A DNA stretch of 64,000 nucleotides, taken from assembly GCA_965248855.1 (NCBI GenBank), contig CBDFKQ010000005.1, positions 124,001-188,000 on the forward strand, read 5' to 3'. A program made the translations under genes and the position numbers. Numbering within the stretch: the first letter of the stretch is position 1; every line of letters begins with the position of its first letter. This stretch comes from CBDFKQ01 sp965248855. GTDB taxonomy: Bacteria; Bacteroidota; Bacteroidia; Cytophagales; 172606-1. The notes under the pieces are model-generated. The model was not told the DNA's origin, ran no database searches, and saw only the letters and a list, made by a program, of their open reading frames with translations. Below are positions 44,968-54,005 of this stretch, piece after piece.

Positions 44968-45648
44968 ATGCTGCACAAAACCCGGGGGATTGTAATTAAT
45001 AATATTAAATACGGAGAAACTTCAATTATTATAAAAATTTATACTGAAGATTTTGGCTTGCAAACCTATATTGAAAACGGAGTGCATAATGCCAAAAGCA
45101 AAAATAAAATTGCTTTGTTTCAACCATTGAATTTACTTGAAATGGTTGTTTATTATAAAGAAACCGGAGGGATAATGCGATTGTCCGAAATTCGGCCGGC
45201 CACTATACTTCATTCAATTCCATACCAATTTAAAAAAACAACCATTGGTTTATTTTTAGCTGAAATCCTTTATAAAACTTTAAAAGAAGAATCTTCCAAT
45301 CCGGAAATGTTTAATTTTTTATTTTCTTCTGTACAGTGGCTGGATAATATTGCCGATAATTATGAAAACTTTCATTTACAATTTCTTTTAAAATTTGCCA
45401 GATATTTAGGTTTTGATCCTCAATCAGCATCAGATTTATTGGATCAAATTGGCAGGATTACTTCATCATCTCCCATTGAATATAATGCATTAAATGAGTT
45501 GATTAAAAATAATTATGATGAGATTGTTATAATTTCTACCGGCATCAGGAGAGATATATTAGAGAAAATTTTACAATTTTATAGGTTTCAAATAGAAAAT
45601 TTTACCGAAATAAAATCTTTATCTGTTTTAAGAGAGATTTTAAATTAA
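44968..45648 (+). CDS. recO: DNA repair protein RecO
   Basis: About 226 aa from the ATG at 44968 (MLHKTRGIVINNIKYGE; a TTG at 44956 would add four residues). The N-terminal OB fold covers about 1-75 (TRGIVINNIKYGETSIIIKIYTEDFG, then EVRPATILHS-like IRPATILHS), and the helical C-terminus follows. RecO works with RecF and RecR in gap repair, loading RecA on SSB-coated DNA. The zinc-finger cysteines seen in many RecO proteins are absent here. It is cotranscribed after porZ. Confidence 0.9.
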   Translation: MLHKTRGIVINNIKYGETSIIIKIYTEDFGLQTYIENGVHNAKSKNKIALFQPLNLLEMVVYYKETGGIMRLSEIRPATILHSIPYQFKKTTIGLFLAEILYKTLKEESSNPEMFNFLFSSVQWLDNIADNYENFHLQFLLKFARYLGFDPQSASDLLDQIGRITSSSPIEYNALNELIKNNYDEIVIISTGIRRDILEKILQFYRFQIENFTEIKSLSVLREILN

Positions 45649-46066
45649 TTGTTTTTTCCACTCTTGAGAGTATCCTGCAAAAAAAAGAATGAACCACTTT
45701 CATAATAGAAATCAGAACACTTTACGTGAGGATTATTTTGCCGGAAGAAAAGGATTTCTTAAATTAATTAATTTATTTAATTGAACTCCATCAATTAATT
45801 ATCTTGAGCTGTATACGGATTGCAAATCCTATTTTATCTATAGTTCGACATGCCGCGAAAAGCGAACATGTCGAATAGCAGTAGTGTTAATATTTTTTAT
45901 GTAATATCTTGTTAAATAAATTATTGAGAAAACTATGCAGACAAAATTTGTTTATTCCATGTTTTTTTTATATAATTGTGCTATAATTTACTCAAATTAT
46001 TTTTAATAAACCTTACTTCTTTTCTATGGTGCAAACTTTTACGCTAACTAAAATGAGTTCTACTTT
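45649..46066. other. intergenic region with palindromic repeat pair
   Basis: 418 bp without a confident gene. It contains GGATTGCAAATCC (45817-45829), a palindrome around GCA, and the perfect inverted repeat TTCGACATG (45844-45852) / CATGTCGAA (45867-45875) whose loop includes GCGAAAAGC. A 31-codon ORF at 45689-45784 has no recognisable product. Confidence 0.5.
45844..45875. repeat. REP-like palindrome
   Basis: A perfect 9-bp stem with a 14-nt GC-containing loop, in an otherwise AT-rich stretch. It lies 14 nt downstream of the GGATTGCAAATCC palindrome, so the two could form one extragenic palindromic unit. Confidence 0.5.
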
Positions 46067-46666
46067 ATGGAATATAAAACCATTAGCGATGGAAGGCTTG
46101 TATCATTGTATCAAGAAGGTGACCAAAAGGCCTTTGAAGAGTTACTTCGCCGCTACAAATCCCGTACATATACAACAATATATTTAATTGTAAAAGATTC
46201 ATATACAGCCGAAGATTTACTTCAGGAAACATTTATAAAAGCTATTCAAACTATTAAAAATGGCCGATATAACGAAGAAGGGAAGTTTTTGCCATGGATA
46301 TTGCGAATTGCACATAATATTGCCATTGATTTTTTCCGAAAAGAAAAACGGTATCCTACTATAATATTAGAAGATGGGAGCCCGGTTTTTAATCATTTGG
46401 ATTTTTCGGAAGAAAGTTTTGAATCTGTTCAAATACGAAACGAAGTTTTTTCCCGTTTAAGAACTATGGTTCAACAGTTGCCCGAAACTCAACGTGAAGT
46501 TTTGTTAATGAGGCACTATGGCGATATGAGTTTTCAAGAAATAGCAGATTCTACCGGAGTAAGCATTAATACAGCTTTAGGCAGAATGCGTTATGCACTG
46601 ATCAACTTACGCAAACAAATGAGTAAATATAATATACAATATGATAAAAACTTCTACCCCAAATGA
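46067..46666 (+). CDS. ECF-type sigma-70 RNA polymerase sigma factor
   Basis: 199 aa. Region 2 covers about 20-90 (AFEELLRRYKSRTYTTIYLIVK, AEDLLQETFIKAIQTI), and region 4 covers about 130-190 with LPETQREVLLMRHYGDMSFQEIADSTGVSINTA. It directs RNA polymerase to a specific promoter set; target and signal are unknown. It overlaps the start of the following small gene by 26 nt, so the two are translationally coupled and the small protein is a likely partner. Confidence 0.95.
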   Translation: MEYKTISDGRLVSLYQEGDQKAFEELLRRYKSRTYTTIYLIVKDSYTAEDLLQETFIKAIQTIKNGRYNEEGKFLPWILRIAHNIAIDFFRKEKRYPTIILEDGSPVFNHLDFSEESFESVQIRNEVFSRLRTMVQQLPETQREVLLMRHYGDMSFQEIADSTGVSINTALGRMRYALINLRKQMSKYNIQYDKNFYPK

Positions 46667-46874
46667 CATTATAAGATATGTTTATAATGAAACCTCTCTT
46701 GACGAAAATTACCTTATCGAGCAATCTTTAATTGAAATTGACTCATTACAGAGAATTTATCAGGATCTGGTTTCTTTACAAGAAAAACTGGATAAGGCCA
46801 TTTTAAATCCTTCCGATACCATTATAAAAAAAATATTAAACTATTCCGAGTCTTTTAACAGAGTAGGATTATAA
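46641..46874 (+). CDS. small protein coupled to the ECF sigma factor
   Basis: 77 aa, acidic and helical, with no membrane segment or zinc motif (no Cys or His pair). It starts inside the sigma gene (ATG at 46641, 26 nt overlap) and ends just before a strong terminator, so the two make a closed two-gene unit. Anti-sigma or sigma-associated regulator is an inference from position; the sequence matches no domain I recognise. Confidence 0.65.
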   Translation: MIKTSTPNDIIRYVYNETSLDENYLIEQSLIEIDSLQRIYQDLVSLQEKLDKAILNPSDTIIKKILNYSESFNRVGL

Positions 46875-46876
46875 AT

Positions 46877-46904
46877 AAAAAAAGGGACAAATGTCCCTTT
46901 TTTT
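46877..46904 (+). terminator. terminator of the sigma factor unit
   Basis: AAAAAAGGGAC pairs with GTCCCTTTTTT around a 4-nt AAAT loop and continues in T residues; it starts 3 nt after the small gene's stop. Confidence 0.9.
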
Positions 46905-47055
46905 ATTTACTTCTGTTTGACATAATAACCATAATGTGGATTAGTATTTTTGTCTAAAAATAACTATTGAAAATAGTTTAATTAATTTTAATTGGCTTGG
47001 GTATATATGTAAATTTGATTAACATATCTTTATCAATAATTTTTGATAACTCTTA

Positions 47056-48405
47056 ATGGAAAATACAATAACCAAAATAGAAAGGCTTGTTCAACAACTA
47101 TCATCCTTACTGCCCATAAATGAAGAAAGCCAAAAGAAACTTGATAAAAAGATACGGCTTGAATTTAATTATAATTCAAATCATTTAGAAGGCAATACTC
47201 TTACTTTTAATGAAACTGAGTTATTACTAATTTTTGATAAAACCACAGGCAATCATGATTATAGAGAATATGAGGAAATGAAATTCCATGATTTCGCATT
47301 TAATCTGATTAAAGAAAGGTCGAAAGAAAATGAAAGGCCAATATCTGAAACTGATTTAAAAAATTTGCATAAAATTCTAATTGTTAAACCATTTTATAAA
47401 GAAGCAATTACTTATGATGGACAACCTACAAGGCGACTGATTAAAGTCGGTGATTATAAAAATGAACCTAATTCAGTAAGGTTGCAAAACGGTGAAATTT
47501 TTAATTTCGCATCTCCTCAGGAAACTCCGATTTTAATGAATGAACTTTTTACCTGGTATAGGGAGGAAGAACGAAAAAATGAATTGCATCCGGTTGCGCT
47601 AGCAGCATTGCTTCACTATAAATTTGTACGTATTCATCCTTTTGATGATTGTAACGGAAGAATTTCAAGACTGCTGATGAACTATGTCTTAATTAAATAT
47701 AATTTTCCTCCTGTTATTATTAAATCTGCTGATAAAAAGAATTATTTATTTGCTTTAAACCAAGCTGATACCGGTAACTTACAGGCATTTATTGAATATA
47801 TATTCGATCAATTGATATGGAGCCTTGAATTGTATATAAAAGCAGCTAAAGGTGAGAGTTTGGAAGAAGACGAAGATTGGCGGAAGAAGTTAACAATCTT
47901 TAAGAAAAATCTCGGTCATAGCACTAACTTAAAAATCGATCATCGGTATAATAGTGAAAACGTAAATAATGTATATGAAAAGACAGTAAAGCCATTAACA
48001 AAAAAATGGGAGCAACCCCTTGGAGAATTTGATGCATTATTCTTCAACCGAAAATGTTTTTTAGCTATTATTTTGGGTAGTTACTCTGATCCGAATTATA
48101 ATATAGAAGGAATTGAATTATATAATTTACTTACAAATGCTTGGGGAGTTGTTCAAAACGAACTAGTTTATGAAATACATTTTTCAAGCAAATATTCATT
48201 ATTAAAAAACTCTGATAAGCAAAAGGATTTCGATGCGGGTTCTATTGTCTTTTATTTTCATGATAATGCTTATAACATAAATTTTAAAAACATCTTACCG
48301 GATAAAAATTTGCTGTACAATGAATATTTATCAGAAGAAGATATAGAAGCAATTATTGCCACATTTTCAAGAAATTTAATAAAGGCAATTGAAGATTCAG
48401 AATAA
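47056..48405 (+). CDS. Fic domain protein with variant core motif
   Basis: 449 aa. The inhibitory alpha-helix motif (S/T)xxxE(G/N) is present as SNHLEGN near residue 37, so autoinhibition by an N-terminal helix fits class II Fic proteins. The Fic core reads HPFDDCNGRISR near residue 196: the glycine after the acidic residue of HxFx(D/E)GNxR is Cys (TGT codon). The His and the final Asn-Gly-Arg are kept, so AMP transfer is possible but uncertain. A C-terminal region of about 180 residues is not recognised. It is a free-standing gene with its own upstream region. Confidence 0.9.
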   Translation: MENTITKIERLVQQLSSLLPINEESQKKLDKKIRLEFNYNSNHLEGNTLTFNETELLLIFDKTTGNHDYREYEEMKFHDFAFNLIKERSKENERPISETDLKNLHKILIVKPFYKEAITYDGQPTRRLIKVGDYKNEPNSVRLQNGEIFNFASPQETPILMNELFTWYREEERKNELHPVALAALLHYKFVRIHPFDDCNGRISRLLMNYVLIKYNFPPVIIKSADKKNYLFALNQADTGNLQAFIEYIFDQLIWSLELYIKAAKGESLEEDEDWRKKLTIFKKNLGHSTNLKIDHRYNSENVNNVYEKTVKPLTKKWEQPLGEFDALFFNRKCFLAIILGSYSDPNYNIEGIELYNLLTNAWGVVQNELVYEIHFSSKYSLLKNSDKQKDFDAGSIVFYFHDNAYNINFKNILPDKNLLYNEYLSEEDIEAIIATFSRNLIKAIEDSE

Positions 48406-48424
48406 AGTAAATAATATAAACAAT

Positions 48425-49660
48425 TTACATTTTATGCCCGGCCATTGGATTAACTCCTTTTTTAAAAATATATTCACTTCCTAAAAGATACGCACCGGTA
48501 ACAACTACTTTATCACCCATTTGCAAGCCTGACTTTATTTCAATTTTATCTCCATTCGAAATACCTGTTTTAACCATTTTAAGTTCAAAAGTATGGTCGC
48601 CTTTTTGTATCCAAACAGTACTTCCATGAGAATCTGTTTGAATAGCATTGGATTGAATGGCCATTGCTTTTTTTAAATTTTTCCTGAACACGATTGTGGC
48701 TTGCATACCGGGCTTTAACTCTCCATTTTTATTTTCCAATTCAACACGTATCAAACCAATTTTAGATTGAGGATTTATTTCAGGATTTATAAAATCAACA
48801 TTTGCTGATATTTTTTTTTCCGGAAAACCGGGAATATTAACAATCACTTTTGAATTATTATCTATATCGGATCCTTCACCGGAGAAGACTTGCGCTTCTA
48901 CCCATATTGAGGATAAATCCGCTAATTGCATTATAGGTTCGCCTTCTTTTAAATACTCGCCTTCACTAATATTAAGTTTTGTAATCACTCCTGAACTTTT
49001 ACAGATAACAGAAATTGTAAATTTTGTATCGCCTTGTTTTTCAAGGGCCGTAATTTGATTTTCGGTGATACCCTTTAATAATAATTTATTTTTCAATGCA
49101 TCAACAATATTTTTGTAATCAATTTCAGAATCTTTAATTAAATGTTGTTTTTTAATAGCAAGTGTGTATTCTTTTTGTAACGAAATGAGTTCTTCACTGT
49201 ATATTTCATAAATCAATTCACCTTTTTTTATCACATCACCAACGTTTTTAAAATAAAGTTTTTCAACCCTTCCATCAGTTCTGGAATTAATATTTTCAAC
49301 CTTATTTTGATTAACTGAAATGATACCGTTTAGTATAACATCTTCACCTATTTCTTCAAATCTTAAGGTATCCGTTTTAATATTAGCTAATTTAATCTGT
49401 GTATTGCTAAGCTCTAAAGTACCTTCTTTAAAATTTACCTTTTTTACTTTTGTTAATTCCATTTTACAAATAGGGCATTTACCGGGCTTGCTTTCTATTA
49501 CCTGCGGATCCATGGAACAGGTATAATAAAATCCGGCATCGCCTTTGTGATTATACTGTTCATTTTTTTTGGTACAACTTATTACTATTATAAAAATGAG
49601 TAAAATCATTTTTATAATAGTATGATTAAAAAAATATTCCCTTTTAAAATTAGTTTTCAT
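48425..49660 (-). CDS. RND efflux periplasmic adaptor with heavy-metal binding domain (CusB-like)
   Basis: About 411 aa from the ATG at 49660; a TTG at 49666 would add two residues. It is a lipoprotein by the lipobox-like LIFIIVISC. The heavy-metal binding domain YTCSMDPQVIESKPGKCPICKMELTKV follows (about 45-72), with C-x-M and CPIC-KM ligands. The rest is a membrane-fusion adaptor: lipoyl-type segments (NINSRTDGRVEKLYFKNVGDVIKKGELIYEIY) and beta-barrel segments. It links the RND pump to the TolC channel for copper or silver export. It overlaps the second adaptor by 11 nt. Confidence 0.88.
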   Translation of the reverse strand: MKTNFKREYFFNHTIIKMILLIFIIVISCTKKNEQYNHKGDAGFYYTCSMDPQVIESKPGKCPICKMELTKVKKVNFKEGTLELSNTQIKLANIKTDTLRFEEIGEDVILNGIISVNQNKVENINSRTDGRVEKLYFKNVGDVIKKGELIYEIYSEELISLQKEYTLAIKKQHLIKDSEIDYKNIVDALKNKLLLKGITENQITALEKQGDTKFTISVICKSSGVITKLNISEGEYLKEGEPIMQLADLSSIWVEAQVFSGEGSDIDNNSKVIVNIPGFPEKKISANVDFINPEINPQSKIGLIRVELENKNGELKPGMQATIVFRKNLKKAMAIQSNAIQTDSHGSTVWIQKGDHTFELKMVKTGISNGDKIEIKSGLQMGDKVVVTGAYLLGSEYIFKKGVNPMAGHKM

Positions 49661-50843
49661 GTTCAACTTTTATAAAGCTTTCACTATCAATTAAATATTG
49701 AGCATTTGATGCAATCGAATCATTTTCATTTATCCCTTCAAATATTTTTACTAATTTCCCTGATTCGATACCTGTTTGTATTTTATGAGCAATAAAATTT
49801 TTATTGTTTTTAAGTAGCCAAACAATTTTATCATTCCCTAAATCGTAAACCGCTGTTTTAGGTATCCATAAACCTTTTTCTTTTCCTGCACTGATTTTTG
49901 CTTTTAATAAAGAATTAATTTTAAGTTTATGATGATCATTTTTAAGATAAACCCTCAGCCTTAAAGTTTTTGAATTTTCATGATACACAGGTTCGATAAA
50001 ATCAACTTTCCCATAAATTGTTTCATCACCGGCACTCTCATCACGAATTTCAACATCCTGACCAAGTTTAACTTTATTTATATCATTTGGATAAATATTT
50101 AAAATTGCCCAAATTTTACTTGCATCATAAATTGTAAATAAATTCTGACCTTTGGTAACATACATACCTTCTTTCAATGCAAAATCAGGATTTGTAAATT
50201 TCCTATCCATTGGAATGTTTTCCGGGTCTTCCATTTCTTTACTGATATCATGTAAATGACCGGCAAGCGAACTATAAACAGAAATTGTATTATTTGTTTT
50301 TTTGGAGACTATAATTTGCTGTATTTGAAAAGAATTAAGACCTAATAACAATAATTGTTTTTTTGAGTCATTAATTAATTCTTTGTTTTCAGGATCGTTA
50401 TTTAATAAATAAATTAAATTTTGTTGGGCTGTATTTATTTCAGGACTATAAATATCCATTAACTTTTGACCAACGGACACTTTTTGAAAATTATATTTTA
50501 CATAAAGCTTTTCTATCCTCCCGGCAAAACGTGCTGAAATACTTGAAATTTGTCTGGTATCATAAGTAAAAAATCCATCAGCCTGATATGAAATAATATT
50601 TTCTTTCTGTACAGGTTTTATAATTGAAACCTTACTTATAATATCAGATTGAGTTGGTTCTATTACAGTAGATAAATCAATATTAATATCCTGCCCCGGC
50701 ATCTTGCCATTTTCCATTAAAATATTTTCATTATGAATATTTTTTTTATTACAAGAAATTAAGGAAAACAAAACACAAGCCATTAAAATAAAATGACTTT
50801 TTAAAAATAGTAACAGGGCCTTATTTTTGAATTTCTTTTTCAT
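49650..50843 (-). CDS. second RND efflux periplasmic adaptor (CusB-like)
   Basis: About 397 aa from the ATG at 50843 (a TTG at 50849 adds two residues). Lipoprotein, with a lipobox near FSLISC. It lacks the N-terminal metal-binding domain of the downstream adaptor but has the lipoyl/hairpin region (FAGRIEKLYVKYNFQKVSVGQKLMDIYSPEINTAQQNLI) and the barrel VNSLLKAKISAGKEKGLWIP-like end (INSLLKAKISAGKEKGLWIP). It overlaps the TolC-like gene by 23 nt. Two adaptors per pump suggest a mixed adaptor ring or that each serves a different metal state. Confidence 0.85.
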   Translation of the reverse strand: MKKKFKNKALLLFLKSHFILMACVLFSLISCNKKNIHNENILMENGKMPGQDINIDLSTVIEPTQSDIISKVSIIKPVQKENIISYQADGFFTYDTRQISSISARFAGRIEKLYVKYNFQKVSVGQKLMDIYSPEINTAQQNLIYLLNNDPENKELINDSKKQLLLLGLNSFQIQQIIVSKKTNNTISVYSSLAGHLHDISKEMEDPENIPMDRKFTNPDFALKEGMYVTKGQNLFTIYDASKIWAILNIYPNDINKVKLGQDVEIRDESAGDETIYGKVDFIEPVYHENSKTLRLRVYLKNDHHKLKINSLLKAKISAGKEKGLWIPKTAVYDLGNDKIVWLLKNNKNFIAHKIQTGIESGKLVKIFEGINENDSIASNAQYLIDSESFIKVEHEN

Positions 50844-52092
50844 ATTCAACTTGCAATTTTAAAATTTGCTGAAGTCTGTTTAAATATTCTATCCTAGTCG
50901 TTTTTAAAGCTTGCCAGGCATCGAGCAACACAAAAAGATCTTCTGTATTTTGTTCGTAAGCAATTAAAGTTGTTTTATAATTGTTTTTTAATGCAGGAAT
51001 TATAATTTTTTCATATGTATTTAGTTGTTGTGTAAGGCTTTTAAGCTCTGTTGAAAGCTCAAAAAGTTTTCCTGATGTCTCATTAAGTATCGTTTGTTTT
51101 TGAGCTTGTAAAGCAGCCATTTCATAACTTAAAGCTTTAATATTTGCTTTATATTCCCTTGAAGACCAGGGCGCAATGGGTAAAGTAACCATTCCCATTA
51201 AAGTAAAAAGATTATTTTGCCCGCCAAAAGCAAACATATGGTCGTATTTAATTCCAAAATCCGGTCGGATTTTATTTCGTTCAACTTCCTGATTCAGTCT
51301 TGCAACTATTAATGATTGTTCTAAAGATTTTATATCACTTCTCGCATTTAATAATGCAGTACTATCCACTATCATTAAATCATAATTAACTAAATGATAA
51401 GTAGTATCAATATCAAAAACTTTATTTTTTTCTTGGTTGAGAAGAACATTTACGCTTATATTTTTTCTTCTGATTTCATTCTCTAAAATAGAAATACTAT
51501 TTTTAAGTTCTCCAAGCTGGGCTTCTGCTTTATAGATACTTCCTAATTTTTCTTTATTATAAATGAATCTTATTTTTGAAGACTGAATGATAAAATTTAC
51601 CAAAGCTTCACTTTCGTGTAAAACAGTAAGCTTCTTTTTTATTATTATCCAATCATAATAGTTAGATTTTGCTTCATTAAATAATCGATTTTTTTCAAAG
51701 TTTTTGTTTTCTTTTTCCGATCCGGACATCGCTAATAAATAACTTTCTTTCGATCGTAATTTATTTCTGTTAGCTATAGTTTGTTCAAATGAAAGCATAA
51801 ATTGCCCCATTCCATTGTATGTATTTCCATTATTATCAGTTTGCTTACTCCACTCGCTTGTTTTATATGGTGTCATAAAAAATCCGGCACCAAATTTTGG
51901 TGGTTCCCAACTTCTTGCACCTTCTGCATAAGTATTAAAAGCTTTTATTTTCGCATCATACATTTTAAGATCAGGATGATTTTTATCGATTTTAATTAAA
52001 ATAGAATCAAGACTTAAAATATTTTGCGCAATAGATTTGCCCTGAATATTATTAAAGATGCAGAGAGTTAGAATAACTTTAAAACGAAACAT
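50821..52092 (-). CDS. TolC-family outer-membrane efflux protein
   Basis: 423 aa with a signal peptide (ending near GKSIAQ). Duplicated helical segments typical of TolC/CusC channels run about 30-420: FMLSFEQTIANRNKLRSKESYLLAMSGSEKENKN, the repeated long coiled helices KLGSIYKAEAQLGELKNSISILENEI and TLIAYEQNTEDLFVLLDAWQALKTTRIEYLNRLQQI. It forms the outer-membrane duct for the metal RND pump. It lies between the split pump and the two adaptors and starts 11 nt after the pump stop. Confidence 0.9.
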   Translation of the reverse strand: MFRFKVILTLCIFNNIQGKSIAQNILSLDSILIKIDKNHPDLKMYDAKIKAFNTYAEGARSWEPPKFGAGFFMTPYKTSEWSKQTDNNGNTYNGMGQFMLSFEQTIANRNKLRSKESYLLAMSGSEKENKNFEKNRLFNEAKSNYYDWIIIKKKLTVLHESEALVNFIIQSSKIRFIYNKEKLGSIYKAEAQLGELKNSISILENEIRRKNISVNVLLNQEKNKVFDIDTTYHLVNYDLMIVDSTALLNARSDIKSLEQSLIVARLNQEVERNKIRPDFGIKYDHMFAFGGQNNLFTLMGMVTLPIAPWSSREYKANIKALSYEMAALQAQKQTILNETSGKLFELSTELKSLTQQLNTYEKIIIPALKNNYKTTLIAYEQNTEDLFVLLDAWQALKTTRIEYLNRLQQILKLQVEYEKEIQK

Positions 52093-52103
52093 TTTTAAAT
52101 TGA

Positions 52104-53996
52104 TTAATGATTTGCCGGCAACACTTCCAGTTTTCCAAATTTATTTAATTCATATTCTTTTGTCATTTCAAAAATGACCGGAGTAACTAATAAAATATGG
52201 GTTGAAGAAGTTAAAACACCCCCTATTAATGGCAATACTATAGGAAGCATTACATCACTACCAACTCCTGTTGCCCAAAGAATTGGAACAAGACCAAAAA
52301 GTGAAACAGAAACCGTCATAAGTTTAGGTCTTAATCTTTTTGCTGCACCCATAAAAACATATTCTCTTAAATCGGCATTGCTTATTTGCTCCCTCGAATT
52401 TCCTTTCAATGCTACTAATTCTTGCATAGAAGCATTGAGATAAATGACCATCAGCATTCCTGTTTCAACCGCAATTCCAAACAGAGCAATAAAACCAACC
52501 GCAACAGCAACTGATAAGTTTACACCATAAAAATAAACCATGTAAACTCCACCAATTAATGCAAAAGGAATAGTAATTAAACTTAAAAAAGCTTCCCTCA
52601 TTGAGCCATAAGTGAAATACAAAATGCCGAGTATAATTAATATCACTATAGGCATTATAAATTTAAGCGTTTGATTGGCTCTTATCTGGTTTTCCCATTG
52701 CCCACTCCATTCTATAAAATATCCTTTTGGCATTTTTTTTATTTGGGAATTTAGTTTTTCAATTGCTTCGTTAACCGTACTTCCCAAATCTCTTTCTCTT
52801 ACATTAAATAAAACGGTTCCTCTTAATAATGCATTTTCAGAATTTATCATTGGTGGGCCATCGGATATTTTTATATCTGCAACTGCTGAAAGTGGTATTG
52901 GTCCATAATTGACAGTTTGCAACTGAGTTCTTTTTATTTTTTCAATATTATTTCTAAAACCCTGAGCAAAACGCGCATTGACACTGAAACGCTGCCTTCC
53001 TTCAACTGTAGTTGTTAAACTTAAACCTCCTAAAGAAGCTTCAACTACCATATTTACATCGTCAACACTTAATCCATATCTACCAATTTCATCTTTTTTA
53101 ATTATAATATCGAGGTATTTACCACCTGTAATAGGCTCCACATATAAATCTTTTATTCCTTTAATACCATTAAGTGCGCTTTTCATTTTTTGCGCCAATA
53201 CATAAATTGAATCCAAATTTTGTCCGTATACTTTTATTCCAACATCAGTTCGTATTCCGGTTGAAAGCATATTTATTCTATTAATAATAGGTTGAGTGAA
53301 CCCATTTGTAACACCCGGTATTTGAAGTTTTGCATTCAGTTCATTAATAATATCGGTTTTAGTAAAACCTTTTCTCCAATCTGATTTCGGTTTTAATAAA
53401 ATAATGGTTTCAATCATACTTATAGGAGAATTATCAGTAGCAGTATTTGCCCTGCCGGCTTTACCAAGTACATGTTTTACTTCCGGAACAGTTTTTATTA
53501 TTTTATCCTGAACTTGCAAAATCCTTTTTACTTCAGCATTTGAAACGTCCGGAAGAGTAACCGGCATAAAAAGCAATGAACCTTCATCCAACGGTGGCAT
53601 AAATTCAGAACCTAAGCTCAACATCATCGGTATGCTTATAGCTAAGGCCACAAGATTTATTGCAATGGTAGTTTTACGCCATTCCAAACACCATTTTAAA
53701 ATTGGTGAATAAATTTTTTCTAATACTCTGTTTATAGGATTACCGGTTTCCGGTTTAAGTTTTCCTTTTAAGAAAAAAGAAATTAAAACCGGTACTAAAG
53801 TAATGGCAATAAAAGCATCAATAAGCAAAATGAATGTTTTTGTCCACGCTAATGGAGAAAATAATTTTCCTTCCTGACCAGTCAATAAAAAAACAGGTAA
53901 AAATGAAGTAACTATTACAAGTGTAGAATAGAAAACACCGGGACCAACCTGCTTGCAGGAGTTTTCTATTATTTTATTTCTTTCTTCTTTTAGCAT
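52104..53996 (-). CDS. cusA: CusA-type heavy-metal RND pump, C-terminal half
   Basis: 630 aa. It begins within the cytoplasmic loop that follows transmembrane segment 4 of a full pump (SCKQVGPGVFYSTLVIVTSFLPVFLL is segment 5) and covers the second porter domain and segments 7-12 (VAVAVGFIALFGIAVETGMLMVIYL, DVMLPIVLPLIGGVLTSSTHI). The ATG at 53996 lies 9 nt after the stop of the N-terminal half, in the same frame. Both halves are otherwise long and collinear, so they may assemble as two polypeptides; alternatively the gene is inactivated. Confidence 0.88.
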   Translation of the reverse strand: MLKEERNKIIENSCKQVGPGVFYSTLVIVTSFLPVFLLTGQEGKLFSPLAWTKTFILLIDAFIAITLVPVLISFFLKGKLKPETGNPINRVLEKIYSPILKWCLEWRKTTIAINLVALAISIPMMLSLGSEFMPPLDEGSLLFMPVTLPDVSNAEVKRILQVQDKIIKTVPEVKHVLGKAGRANTATDNSPISMIETIILLKPKSDWRKGFTKTDIINELNAKLQIPGVTNGFTQPIINRINMLSTGIRTDVGIKVYGQNLDSIYVLAQKMKSALNGIKGIKDLYVEPITGGKYLDIIIKKDEIGRYGLSVDDVNMVVEASLGGLSLTTTVEGRQRFSVNARFAQGFRNNIEKIKRTQLQTVNYGPIPLSAVADIKISDGPPMINSENALLRGTVLFNVRERDLGSTVNEAIEKLNSQIKKMPKGYFIEWSGQWENQIRANQTLKFIMPIVILIILGILYFTYGSMREAFLSLITIPFALIGGVYMVYFYGVNLSVAVAVGFIALFGIAVETGMLMVIYLNASMQELVALKGNSREQISNADLREYVFMGAAKRLRPKLMTVSVSLFGLVPILWATGVGSDVMLPIVLPLIGGVLTSSTHILLVTPVIFEMTKEYELNKFGKLEVLPANH

Positions 53997-54005
53997 TTTT
54001 TATAG

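Noticed and set aside
45689..45784. 31-codon ORF after recO
   Set aside because: It is too short, with no recognisable product or clear ribosome binding site; chance is likely.
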